A DNA stretch of 64,000 nt, from assembly GCF_036206005.1 (NCBI RefSeq), contig NZ_CP108143.1:62001-126000 (forward strand), in the 5' to 3' direction. Source of the DNA: Streptomyces sp. NBC_00178. Lineage in GTDB: Bacteria > Actinomycetota > Actinomycetes > Streptomycetales > Streptomycetaceae. Positions 9,827 to 17,355 of this stretch are shown here, in pieces (within the stretch, counting starts at the first letter, position 1; every line of letters starts with the position of its first letter). The position numbers and the translations under genes were made by a program. The notes beneath the pieces were generated by a model. That model ran no database searches. It had not been told where the DNA came from and saw nothing but the letters and a program-made list of their open reading frames with translations.

Positions 9827-12298
9827 TCAGGAGCCCGCGAGTCGGGCCGCGAGGTAGGGCGCGGTGGCGCTGCGGCGGGCCTTCGCCACCTTGGCCGGCG
9901 GGCCCACCGCGACCACCCGCCCGCCCGCGTCGCCGCCGCCCGGCCCGAGGTCGATGACCCAGTCGGCGGTGACGATCGTGTCGAGATCGTGCTCGACGAG
10001 GACGACGGTGTTGCCGGCGTCGACGAGCCGATGCAGTTGTCGCAGCAGCAGTGCGACGTCCGAGGGGTGCAGCCCCGCAGTCGGCTCGTCGAGCAGGTAG
10101 AGCGCGTGGCCGCGGCGGGCTCGCTGCAGTTCGGTGGCCAGTTTGATGCGTTGTGCCTCACCACCGCTGAGTTCCGTCGCGGGCTGTCCCAGCCGCAGGT
10201 ATCCCAGTCCCACCTCGCGCAGCGTCTCCAGGCTGCGGGAGGCGGCCGGGTTGGCGGACAGGAACGTGGCGGCGGTGTCGACGGACAGCCCCAGGACTTC
10301 CGCGATGTTCTTACCGCGGTAGGTGATTTCCAGCGTCTCGGCGTTGTACCGGGCGCCCCGGCAGGTCGGGCACGGTGCGTAGGTACCGGGAAGGAACAGC
10401 AGTTCCACCGCGACGAAGCCCTCGCCCTGACAGGTATCGCACCGCCCTTCGGGCACGTTGAAGGAGAACCGTCCGGCCGAGTAACCGCGCGCCGTCGCCT
10501 CGTCCGTCGCCGCATACAGCTTGCGGACCGCGTCGAACATCCCTGTGTACGTGGCCAGGTTGGACCGGGGAGTGCGGCCGATGGGCCGTTGGTCGACGCG
10601 GACCAGCCGGTCGAACGACTCGACCCCTGAGGCGTCTTGGACGTCGACCTCCAGCTGCGCCTCGTCTGGCTCCTCGGGTACGAGTCCGAGGTGTCCGCGG
10701 ACGACCTCGGCGAGCACCTGGGTCACCAGCGTCGACTTCCCGGAACCGGACACGCCCGTCACCGCCGTCAGTACGCAGAGCGGTACGTCGATGGACACGT
10801 CGTGCAGATTGTGGCGGGAGACGCCGCTCAGGTGCAGCCAGCCTTGCGGAGTGCGCGGGCGGTGATCGAGTGGCGTGGCGCGCCCGAACAGGTACTGGCT
10901 GGTGGCCGACTCCCTCACCCGCTCCAGACCGGCGACCGGACCGCTGTGCAGCACGCGCCCGCCGCCCTCGCCCGCGCCGGGGCCGATGTCGACCACCCAG
11001 TCGGCCCGACGTACGACGTCCATGTCGTGTTCCACGACGAACAGAGAGTTGCCCGCCGCCTTGAGGCGGTCCAGCACGTTCAGCAGCGGTTCCGCGTCAG
11101 CCGGGTGCAGGCCCGCGGAGGGCTCGTCGAGTACGTAGACGACGCCGAACAGCCCCGAGCGCAGCTGGGTGGCGATCCGCAGGCGCTGCGCTTCGCCGGG
11201 CGACAGGGTCGTCGAGCGGCGCCGGAGGCTGAGATATCCGAGGCCCAGGTCGAGCAGTACATCGACCCGCGCGACCAGATCACCGCAGATGCGGACCGCG
11301 ACCTCGGTCGTCTCCCCGGATCGGGCGGTCGACGTGGTCGCGTCTGCCTCGTCCCGCCTCGCGACGGGCCGCAAAAGGACCGCGACCTCGGTGAGCGGCA
11401 TCGCGTTGATCTCCGCGATGGAGTGTCCGGCAAAGGTCACGGCGAGCGCTTCGGGACGTAGTCCGCTGCCCTGGCACTCCGGGCATGGCACACTCCTGAC
11501 GAACCGGAGCGCCCGTTCGCGCATCTTCTCGCTCTTGGAGTCGGCGAGGACGTGCATGACGTGCTTGCGGGCACTCCAGAATTTGCCCTGGTAGCCGTAG
11601 TCGACGCGGTCCTCCTCCGGCTCGATGTACACGGAGGGCTGCTCGTCCGTGTACAGCAGCCAGTCCCGGTCCTTCTTCCTGAGTCTGCGCCACGGGCGGT
11701 CGATGTCGATCCCCAGGCCGTTCACGACGCTGCGAAGGTTGGCGCCCTGCCAGGCGCCCGGCCAGGCGGCGATCGCTCCCTCGCGGATGCTCAGCGAGGG
11801 GTCCGGGACGAGGAGGTCCTCAGCGACGTCGTGTACGACGCCCAGTCCGTGGCATTCCGGGCAGGCGCCGGCCACGGTGTTGGGTGAGAACGATTCGGCT
11901 TCCAGCCGTGCGCTCCGGGGCGGATACGTGCCGGCGCGGGAGTACAGCATGCGCAGCAGATTGGACAGCGTGGTGATGGTGCCGACCGTCGAGCGCGAAC
12001 TGGGCGCCCCGCGTCGCTGCTGCAGGGCCACGGCCGGTGGCAGTCCGGTGATGTCCTGCACGTGGGGTGCACCGACTTGTTGCAACAGCCTTCGGGCGTA
12101 CGGTGCTACGGACTCGAAGTAGCGCCGCTGGGCCTCAGCGTAGAGCGTGCCGAACGCGAGCGAGGACTTGCCCGAACCGGAGACACCTGTGAAGGCGACC
12201 ATCGCGTCCCGCGGGACGTCGACATCGATGTTCCGCAGGTTGTTCTCACTGGCGCCCCGAACATGCACATAGGGGTCGACCGTGTCCTTGTTCACCAT
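9827..12298 (-). CDS. UvrA-like ABC ATPase (UvrA2/DrrC type)
   Basis: Cytoplasmic DNA-binding tandem ABC ATPase of 823 residues. Two nucleotide-binding halves are clear: Walker A GVSGSGKSSLAF near residue 40 and GVSGSGKSTLVT in the second half; signatures LSPGEAQRLRIA and LSGGEAQRIKLATEL; Walker B VYVLDEPSAGLHPAD and LYLLDEPTAGLHPSD; zinc-finger pairs CPECHGLG, CPECQGSG, CDTCQGEG and CPTCRG. It is shorter than housekeeping UvrA (about 950 residues), matching the UvrA2/DrrC subgroup that lacks the UvrB-binding insert. In the known members (for example DrrC of the daunorubicin producer) the role is protection against DNA-binding drugs; that role here is inference. It stands alone, divergent from a MarR regulator 677 bp away. 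Confidence 0.9.
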   Translation of the reverse strand: MVNKDTVDPYVHVRGASENNLRNIDVDVPRDAMVAFTGVSGSGKSSLAFGTLYAEAQRRYFESVAPYARRLLQQVGAPHVQDITGLPPAVALQQRRGAPSSRSTVGTITTLSNLLRMLYSRAGTYPPRSARLEAESFSPNTVAGACPECHGLGVVHDVAEDLLVPDPSLSIREGAIAAWPGAWQGANLRSVVNGLGIDIDRPWRRLRKKDRDWLLYTDEQPSVYIEPEEDRVDYGYQGKFWSARKHVMHVLADSKSEKMRERALRFVRSVPCPECQGSGLRPEALAVTFAGHSIAEINAMPLTEVAVLLRPVARRDEADATTSTARSGETTEVAVRICGDLVARVDVLLDLGLGYLSLRRRSTTLSPGEAQRLRIATQLRSGLFGVVYVLDEPSAGLHPADAEPLLNVLDRLKAAGNSLFVVEHDMDVVRRADWVVDIGPGAGEGGGRVLHSGPVAGLERVRESATSQYLFGRATPLDHRPRTPQGWLHLSGVSRHNLHDVSIDVPLCVLTAVTGVSGSGKSTLVTQVLAEVVRGHLGLVPEEPDEAQLEVDVQDASGVESFDRLVRVDQRPIGRTPRSNLATYTGMFDAVRKLYAATDEATARGYSAGRFSFNVPEGRCDTCQGEGFVAVELLFLPGTYAPCPTCRGARYNAETLEITYRGKNIAEVLGLSVDTAATFLSANPAASRSLETLREVGLGYLRLGQPATELSGGEAQRIKLATELQRARRGHALYLLDEPTAGLHPSDVALLLRQLHRLVDAGNTVVLVEHDLDTIVTADWVIDLGPGGGDAGGRVVAVGPPAKVAKARRSATAPYLAARLAGS

Positions 12299-12975
12299 TC
12301 CTGAGTACCTGATTGCGCCCGGAACCGCGCGACGGGCGCTGTCACCGTGCCTCGCTCACACGAGCGTCCGGCGTGCGTCCGGCGTGTCCCGGACCCACTT
12401 CGACGCACGACCTGGCCGGGTGTTCGTGTCGTCACGGCGGGTCACGTGAGCCCTGCCCGGGTGACGAACACGGCGGAAACGACGAGCGTCCAGCGGGCAC
12501 GGGTAGCGCGGCAGAGGCCTGGAGGCCACAGTCGCCGGTCGCGCGGCGGCAGGGACGGGCGGCCCGGGCTTCCCTGTGGCTCCGTAGGGCGCCCGGCCCG
12601 GTGGCTCGTCGAACGTTCGCCACGCCGCCCGGCCGGTGCCACACTGGTCGGACGAGCCCGGCACGGGCCGGCGCCGGTACGAGCGGCCGCGACGGGTGCC
12701 CTGAAGAAGCGTGCGGATCACTCGGGCCGCCTCTGGCAGCCTAGCTGTACCGCCTGCCCGGCCGGGATGGTCTGACGCGACGGTGAGCGGCCGTTCGCGG
12801 ACCCGTGCCCGCGGGGCTCAACGCGCCAGGACCGGCCGGGAGGCGGCCAGTGATTCCGCCATCACTCACATTGTGGGGACGAGCATTGATCGCCGAGCCC
12901 GGAAGGCCGCCCAGTGCAGACTGCCGGCCCGCGACGAGTAGGCTGATCGTTCGTGGTCGGACCGGGGAGGTCGGC
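12299..12975. other. Divergent intergenic region, no gene seen
   Basis: About 680 G/C-rich bases between the UvrA-like gene and the MarR gene. Frames on both strands have Arg/Pro/Gly-rich compositions typical of shadows. No repeat or RNA gene recognised. Confidence 0.5.
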
Positions 12976-13401
12976 GTGGACTATGGCGACAAGCTCTTCT
13001 GGCTTTCGGTAGTGATTCAACGCAAGTACGCGCAGATCTGCGCCGAGTTCGACCTGACCTCCTCGCAGGCCACGCTGCTCTGCGCAATCAGGGACGAGCC
13101 GCGGCGGATGGCCGACCTCGCCGCGTCGTTGGGTATGACCAAGAACGCATTGAGCCAGCTGGTGGATCGCACCGCTCGGCGCGAGTTGGTCGGCAGGGCA
13201 GGTTCGGCGCAGGACCGGCGGGTCGTCATGCTCAGTGTGACACCCACGGGGAAGGTGCTGGCCGAGGCCGTTTACGCCGAGGTCGCCAAGCGCCTGCCCG
13301 AGATCGCGAGGAGCCTGGACGCCGACGACCAGCGCGACTTCGAGCGCCTGGCCACCGCCATCGTGGACACCTCGGACCTCTCTTCGCCCACCTCGGACTG
13401 A
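12976..13401 (+). CDS. MarR-family transcriptional regulator
   Basis: Small dimeric winged-helix repressor of 141 residues. The GTG start at 12976 (VDYGDKLFWL) follows GGGGAGG with a 5-nt spacer; the open frame continues upstream but its composition is not protein-like. The winged-helix core is LTSSQATLLCAI-PRRMADLAASLGMTKNALSQLVDR, with the wing at RRELVGRAGSAQDRRVVMLSVTPTG. The next gene (NmrA-like, 13500) is in the same direction 98 bp downstream, and two palindromes lie in the gap (13443-13483). The obvious hypothesis is that this protein represses the NmrA-like gene; the ligand is unknown. Confidence 0.92.
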   Translation: MDYGDKLFWLSVVIQRKYAQICAEFDLTSSQATLLCAIRDEPRRMADLAASLGMTKNALSQLVDRTARRELVGRAGSAQDRRVVMLSVTPTGKVLAEAVYAEVAKRLPEIARSLDADDQRDFERLATAIVDTSDLSSPTSD

Positions 13402-13442
13402 CGCATCACGCCGCGAGGTCCCTCTTTACCCGCACCTTGACG

Positions 13443-13483
13443 TAGTTCATGCCGTGAACTAATTTCGTTCACGCCGTGAACTA
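13443..13483 (+). promoter_or_regulatory. Pair of palindromic operators in front of the NmrA-like gene
   Basis: Two near-identical sites in direct repeat: GTTCATGCCGTGAACTA (13445-13461) and GTTCACGCCGTGAACTA (13467-13483), 22 bp apart or two helical turns. Each is itself a palindrome: TAGTTCA-5nt-TGAACTA and GTTCAC-3nt-GTGAAC. The second ends 16 nt before the start codon, so bound protein would block transcription or ribosome access. Likely target of the adjacent MarR protein. Confidence 0.8.
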
Positions 13484-13499
13484 GTGAAGGGTGGCAGCG

Positions 13500-14390
13500 A
13501 TGAGCACACAGACGACCGGCACGATCGCGGTCTTCGGCGCAACGGGGCAACAGGGCGGGGCGGTGGTCGACGCACTGCTGGACCACAAGGCACGGGTGCG
13601 GGCCTTGGTCCGCAACCCGCAGTCCGACCGGGCTCAGGAGCTGACCGCCCGCGGCGTCGAGCTGGCGGCCATCCGGGTCGACGACCCGGCGTCGCTGGCC
13701 GCCGCGCTGGCGACGGTCGAGGGGTTCTACTTCATGACCCCGGAGGCGAACAGTCTCGAAGAGGTCGAGGCGGAGATCCGCATCGGGACAGCACTCGTCG
13801 ACGCGGCGGTCGAGGCAGGCGTCCCGCACGTCGTGTTCAACTCGGTCTTCGGAGCGGAACGGGAGTCGGGTGTGCCGCACCACGACTCGAAGCACTGGAT
13901 CGAAGAGCACCTGAGGAAGTCCGGCCTCAGGGCCACGATGGTTCGCGCGACCGCCTTCATGGAGAACTTCGCGAGCGTGATGGCACCGAGCCTGGAGCAC
14001 GGGGAGATCGTGCTGAGGCTGCCGCTGCCGGAGGACGTCGCCCTGAAGATGATCTCTGTCAGGGACATCGGCCGGGTCGCCGCCGCGCTCCTGCTCGACC
14101 CCGCAAAGGCGCCCGGCGGAGCCGTCGCGCTCGTCGGCGACGAGCTGACAGGCCCCCGGATCGCCGCGGCGTTCGGGACGCGCGCCGGGCTCCCGGCACG
14201 CTACGAGGCCCTCCCGTTGAGTGTGCTTCCCAACGACCTCGACCAGGCGATGTTCCGCGAGTTCGCGACGGCGGCGCAACACACTTCGGACCCCGCGGCG
14301 GTGCGCTCGATCGAGCCGGCCACCCTGGACCTGGTCGGGTGGATCCGCGCTACCGGCTGGACCGCGTCCAAAGACGTGGCTGGATCCTGA
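13500..14390 (+). CDS. NmrA-like NAD(P)-binding oxidoreductase/sensor
   Basis: Atypical short-chain-dehydrogenase-fold protein of 296 residues, NmrA/HSCARG group. The N-terminal Rossmann motif is TIAVFGATGQQGGAVVDAL, followed by RALVRNP, which suggests NADP(H) preference. The catalytic YxxxK of classical SDRs is not obvious (HHDSKHWIEEHL replaces it), as in NmrA-type redox sensors or quinone-reductase relatives. The ATG at 13500 has AAGGG upstream with an 8-nt spacer; the GTG at 13491 lies too close to that site. It is likely controlled by the two palindromes just upstream and by the MarR gene before it. A pairing of MarR/HxlR-type regulator with NmrA-like protein is common in actinobacteria and often responds to electrophiles or quinones (inference). 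Confidence 0.9.
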   Translation: MSTQTTGTIAVFGATGQQGGAVVDALLDHKARVRALVRNPQSDRAQELTARGVELAAIRVDDPASLAAALATVEGFYFMTPEANSLEEVEAEIRIGTALVDAAVEAGVPHVVFNSVFGAERESGVPHHDSKHWIEEHLRKSGLRATMVRATAFMENFASVMAPSLEHGEIVLRLPLPEDVALKMISVRDIGRVAAALLLDPAKAPGGAVALVGDELTGPRIAAAFGTRAGLPARYEALPLSVLPNDLDQAMFREFATAAQHTSDPAAVRSIEPATLDLVGWIRATGWTASKDVAGS

Positions 14391-14396
14391 GCCTCC

Positions 14397-14465
14397 GGCC
14401 GCGAAGCCACGCTCTCTACCTGCCTCGCGGCCTTCGGTCCGGACGGGTCCGGACAGGTCCGGACG
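14397..14465 (+). terminator. Hairpin followed by three tandem GGTCCGGAC repeats
   Basis: An 8-bp stem GGCCGCGA/TCGCGGCC (14397-14404, 14425-14432) starts 6 nt after the NmrA-like stop codon. Directly after it, GGTCCGGAC occurs three times at exact 10-bp spacing (14436-14465), and its GTCCGGAC core is itself a palindrome. Probably a terminator region; the repeats may instead be a binding site. Confidence 0.45.
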
Positions 14466-14525
14466 GAGACTCTCTGCAGCAATTCCGCGCCCTGGGACCT
14501 GCACGTCTCCGTACGCTCGAAGAGC

Positions 14526-14996
14526 ATGCAGGAGGGATTTTCCCGCCACCCGGACCCGGACCCGGACGACGAGTCGGCGTTCTTCTACCGTCACTTGGCC
14601 GCTGTAGGGACCAGGCACTCGTATGAGACATCGCAGGAGGCTGCCGGCTACCGGGCGCAGCCAGCCGTCCGGGCCTGGGTGGATGTAGCGCCGGTACTGG
14701 CCCGGCCCGACGTCGCGGACGACCACCTTTGGTTGGGACCCGGTAGGAATCGGACAACGCAGCCGCGAGGAATACGCCAGGACCTACGAGCTCAGCCTGC
14801 TGCCCCTGCGCGACGTGCTGACGCTCGGTGGGTGGTGGTACGAACTTGGTGATGCTCCCCTGCACCGGGCGCATGCCACGGTCCCCTCGAATGCGTCCAC
14901 GAGCCGTACTTCGGCTTGGAACGCGAAGGGGTTCAGGCGTATCTCATCGCGCTCCCCGTCGACACTCTGCTCGTCAACGTGCACGGCCACGTCTGA
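14526..14996 (+). pseudogene. Frameshifted remnant of an uncharacterised protein gene
   Basis: A protein-like sequence runs on the plus strand but changes frame twice. It begins MQEGFSRHPDPDPDDESAFF and reaches RPDVADDHLWLG. Near 14735 it continues in another frame as WDPVGIGQRSREEYARTY and then LPLRDVLTLGGWWYE. Near 14870 it shifts again to CHGPLECVHEPYFGLEREGV and ends LPVDTLLVNVHGHV at a TGA (14994-14996). The pieces read as one domain with a GGWWYE motif and spaced Cys/His, but I do not recognise the family. Sequencing error is an alternative to real decay. Confidence 0.55.
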
Positions 14997-15521
14997 TCCA
15001 CCCCACCCCTACGGCCGTTCGACGTCAACTCGTGCCCGGCCCCCGCACCGCGCCCGAGGCGGAAGTCGCCCGTCGGCGGCGGACGGTGGGTCCGGGTCGG
15101 CGACCTGAAGTGCAGCCCGCCCGGCATCGCTCCCGGTCGGCTGGATCGTCGACCGGTGTGGCGCCCGGCCGGGGAGGGCCCGAAGCCACCGTTCTCGCGG
15201 ACGGCTCGATTGGGCTACGCGTCGCACCCACTCCGCCCTGTCGCGGATCCAGCCGTTCCGTCCCGCGACGTCCCGCCCCAGGGACTCGGAGAGTGGCGTC
15301 TGCGCAGGTCAGCGCGCGGGACGTCTCGGGACGAGGCCACTTCTGCGTTGGCTGTGGCCAGTCACCGCACCGCACCCTCAGTCTCGTTGTTGTGGCGGCC
15401 GGCACGTTGGACACCGCCCGTCTCGGGTCAATCGAGGGACACGGCCTTCACCGCCATGGCCGGGGTCGCCGCCGGCGACAGCAATCCCGTTCGACGCACA
15501 ACTGAGCAAAGGAAGAGTCCG
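14997..15521. other. Gap before the small secreted protein genes
   Basis: 525 bases with no recognised gene. The open frame that continues into the 15522 gene has a shadow-like composition and lacks a ribosome-binding site, so this stretch is taken as upstream region and promoter. Confidence 0.5.
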
Positions 15522-15896
15522 ATGAAGAAACGCGTGAGTCTGCGGAGCGGGCTGGCCGCCAGTGTGGCCGCCTCGGTTCTGGCCGGGGGGTCCGTGGTCT
15601 TCGGAGCGTCTCCTGCGGCGGCTGCCGCCTGTGGCGCATCGCTCAGCGCTCAAACGGCAGGAGCTTCGGCCGCGTGGGACGTGGCCTGCGACGCCGGCCA
15701 TATCCGCGTCGTCGGATGGGTCAAGGACACCGACAACGACGGCCAGTGCGCCCGGGTGCGCGTGGAGTACGCCAACGGGGACAAATGGTATAGCCCCCGG
15801 GCGTGCCCCAAGGGAACGAAGGTCAGCTTCGGGTCGCCCTGGAGCAGCACCAAGTCCCAGATCATCAACGCGTATCTGTACGAGTTCGACGTCTGA
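15522..15896 (+). CDS. Small secreted protein with four conserved cysteines (copy 1)
   Basis: A 124-residue exported protein of unknown function. ATG at 15522, with GGAAG and a 6-nt spacer. A Sec signal peptide (MKKRVSLRSGLAASVAASVLA, cleavage after ASPAAAA) leaves a mature protein of about 85 residues. The mature part holds four Cys (ACGAS, VACD, GQCARV, ACPKG) and the block GWVKDTDNDGQCARV, then YSPRACPKGTKVSF, then NAYLYEFDV at the C-terminus. It is followed 108 bp later by a paralogue with the same blocks. The four Cys suggest two disulphides. The DTDNDG stretch resembles a calcium-binding loop only superficially. Function unknown. Confidence 0.85.
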   Translation: MKKRVSLRSGLAASVAASVLAGGSVVFGASPAAAAACGASLSAQTAGASAAWDVACDAGHIRVVGWVKDTDNDGQCARVRVEYANGDKWYSPRACPKGTKVSFGSPWSSTKSQIINAYLYEFDV

Positions 15897-16004
15897 GTGC
15901 GGCGGGCGGCCCGCTGCCCGGAGAAGGCTGATCGAGGACTCCGGCAAGTGCATTGCCTGGCCCCGGGGTTCCTATGAGGAAAACACGAAAGTAGGGAACT
16001 CGCA

Positions 16005-16388
16005 GTGAAGGCTTCACGGAAGATCCGCACACTCACCGCTGGTACGGCGGCCTCGCTCGTCTTGGGCGTCGGTGCGACCCTGCTGACTGCCGGCCCTGCC
16101 GCGGCTGCCGGCTGCGGGGCCGTTTTGAACCCCGAGACGACCGGTGCCGAGGCGTTCTGGGAGGTGAAGTGCATCACCGAAAGCAACGGAGCCAAGCGCG
16201 TAGGCATCGCCGGATGGGTGAAGGACACCGACAACGACGGCCAGTGCGCCCGTGTCAAGGCGACCTTCCCGAACGGGACGACCTACTACAGCCCGCAGGC
16301 CTGCCCCAAAGGCACCAAGGTGAACTTCAGCTCCGGCTGGCGCAGCGGAGCACTCGTCGACGCGTACCTGTACGAGTACGACGTATGA
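16005..16388 (+). CDS. Small secreted protein with four conserved cysteines (copy 2)
   Basis: A 127-residue paralogue of the preceding gene, starting at GTG 16005 behind AGGGA with a 7-nt spacer. Signal peptide: SRKIRTLTAGTAASLVLGVG to the AAAAG cleavage region. The mature part repeats the copy-1 blocks: GCGAVL, KCITE, GWVKDTDNDGQCARV (identical), YSPQACPKGTKVNF, DAYLYEYDV. All four Cys are kept, whereas the signal peptides and linkers differ, which argues for an old tandem duplication under selection on the folded domain. A 15-bp hairpin lies 84 nt downstream. Function unknown. Confidence 0.85.
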   Translation: MKASRKIRTLTAGTAASLVLGVGATLLTAGPAAAAGCGAVLNPETTGAEAFWEVKCITESNGAKRVGIAGWVKDTDNDGQCARVKATFPNGTTYYSPQACPKGTKVNFSSGWRSGALVDAYLYEYDV

Positions 16389-16471
16389 CGTCCTGACCAC
16401 GGTCATGCCCGTACGGCAGCGGGGCCGGACACGACGTTCCGACGCCGTTGGTCAATTCTGGCTCTTGCCTG

Positions 16472-16514
16472 ACGTCGGCTCCCAAGGCCTGGTTGTGGTC
16501 TTGGGAGCCGACGT
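16472..16514. terminator. 15-bp perfect inverted repeat downstream of the secreted protein pair
   Basis: ACGTCGGCTCCCAAG (16472-16486) pairs perfectly with CTTGGGAGCCGACGT (16500-16514) around a 13-nt loop. It is well placed to terminate transcription from 16005-16388. Because an IS1182-like remnant starts about 50 bp later, a transposon-end origin is also possible. Confidence 0.65.
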
Positions 16515-16559
16515 TGTTGTTCGGGGGGGCCGGTGTCGATGCGGCCGCAGGAGGCGGGA

Positions 16560-16700
16560 AACTCCGGTGGAGACCGTGCGGGTGGCGCGGGCGGCCTTCC
16601 CGAAGAGGAACCTGGCGATTCGGGTTCAGGATGGCCTGGTTGTTCTGTTCACCGATGAGCAGTTCGAGAGTCTGTTTCCAGTGCGGGGGAATAGTGGTGG
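16560..16700 (+). pseudogene. N-terminal fragment of an IS1182-like transposase
   Basis: The plus strand encodes VARAAFPKRNLAIRVQDGL and then LFTDEQFESLFPVRG, which matches the start of IS1182-family transposases (pattern AR.AFP.GN....RD.LG.L..D..F..LF). Similarity stops at about 16700 and no DDE domain follows. It is a short dead fragment. Confidence 0.6.
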
Positions 16701-17355
16701 TCAGCGCTGTCCGATCGAGGCGCAGCGGATGGTGAGCTCCTGGACTTGCACTTCCTGCTCGGCGGGTTCCTCCCCAGCTCCGCACGTTCCGTCTCGGACG
16801 CGGACAGCTCATCGGCGCGCGTGCGCCGCTCCGCCTTCGTACGGTGAAGGGCCTGTTCACGACCGCGCTCTAGGTCCTGCGACGTCTGGCGCAGGGCGAC
16901 GATCGCGCCTCCTTGCCGATCATTGGGCCTTGTCAGCGGGGCGAGCTCGTTGGTCAGTGCGGTGTGCTGCCGCTCCAGGGCGGCCAACTGCGACGTGAAG
17001 GAGGCGCGCTCGTCGCTGAGAGTGCATAGCCGCCTCGCACATGGCAGCTCCCCTATGGAGCGGAATGGCACCGCAGGCGAGCGGTGTCGAGGCGAACGGG
17101 CGGGCAGGAAGCGATGTTCGGGCTGAGCACGCACCGAGTGGGTGATGGAGGGGGCGTCGAGGAGGCCGTGGACGTCGTCGTAAGCCTGGGCGGAGGTGCT
17201 GTAGCCCCAGATGATTGCGGGCGCCTTGCGAAGCTGGTCCGTCTCACCGCTGCTTTCGGTGCACGGCGGCGGACGGGCCCCGGTCTGTCCGGACCCCGCC
17301 CGCCGGCCGGGGCGCCGACGCCCCGTCAATTCCTCCAGGTGTACTCTGCCGGCGC
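16701..17355. other. Remnant region, possible coiled-coil gene fragment on the minus strand
   Basis: No intact gene. On the minus strand, 17050-16760 reads as a heptad-like sequence (ERASFTSQLAALERQHTALT, continuing DLERGREQALHRTKAERRTR), like a piece of a coiled-coil protein, but its start and end are not convincing. Possibly a truncated gene next to the IS1182 piece. Confidence 0.35.
17308..17325 (-). terminator. Candidate hairpin terminator of the ThuA-DUF1080 gene
   Basis: CGGGGCG (17308-17314), 4-nt loop, CGCCCCG (17319-17325), 31 nt past the stop codon at 17356. Confidence 0.5.

Noticed and set aside
13272..14726. 484-codon minus-strand frame opposite the NmrA-like gene
   Set aside because: Antisense shadow; the plus strand has the Rossmann motif and a ribosome-binding site.
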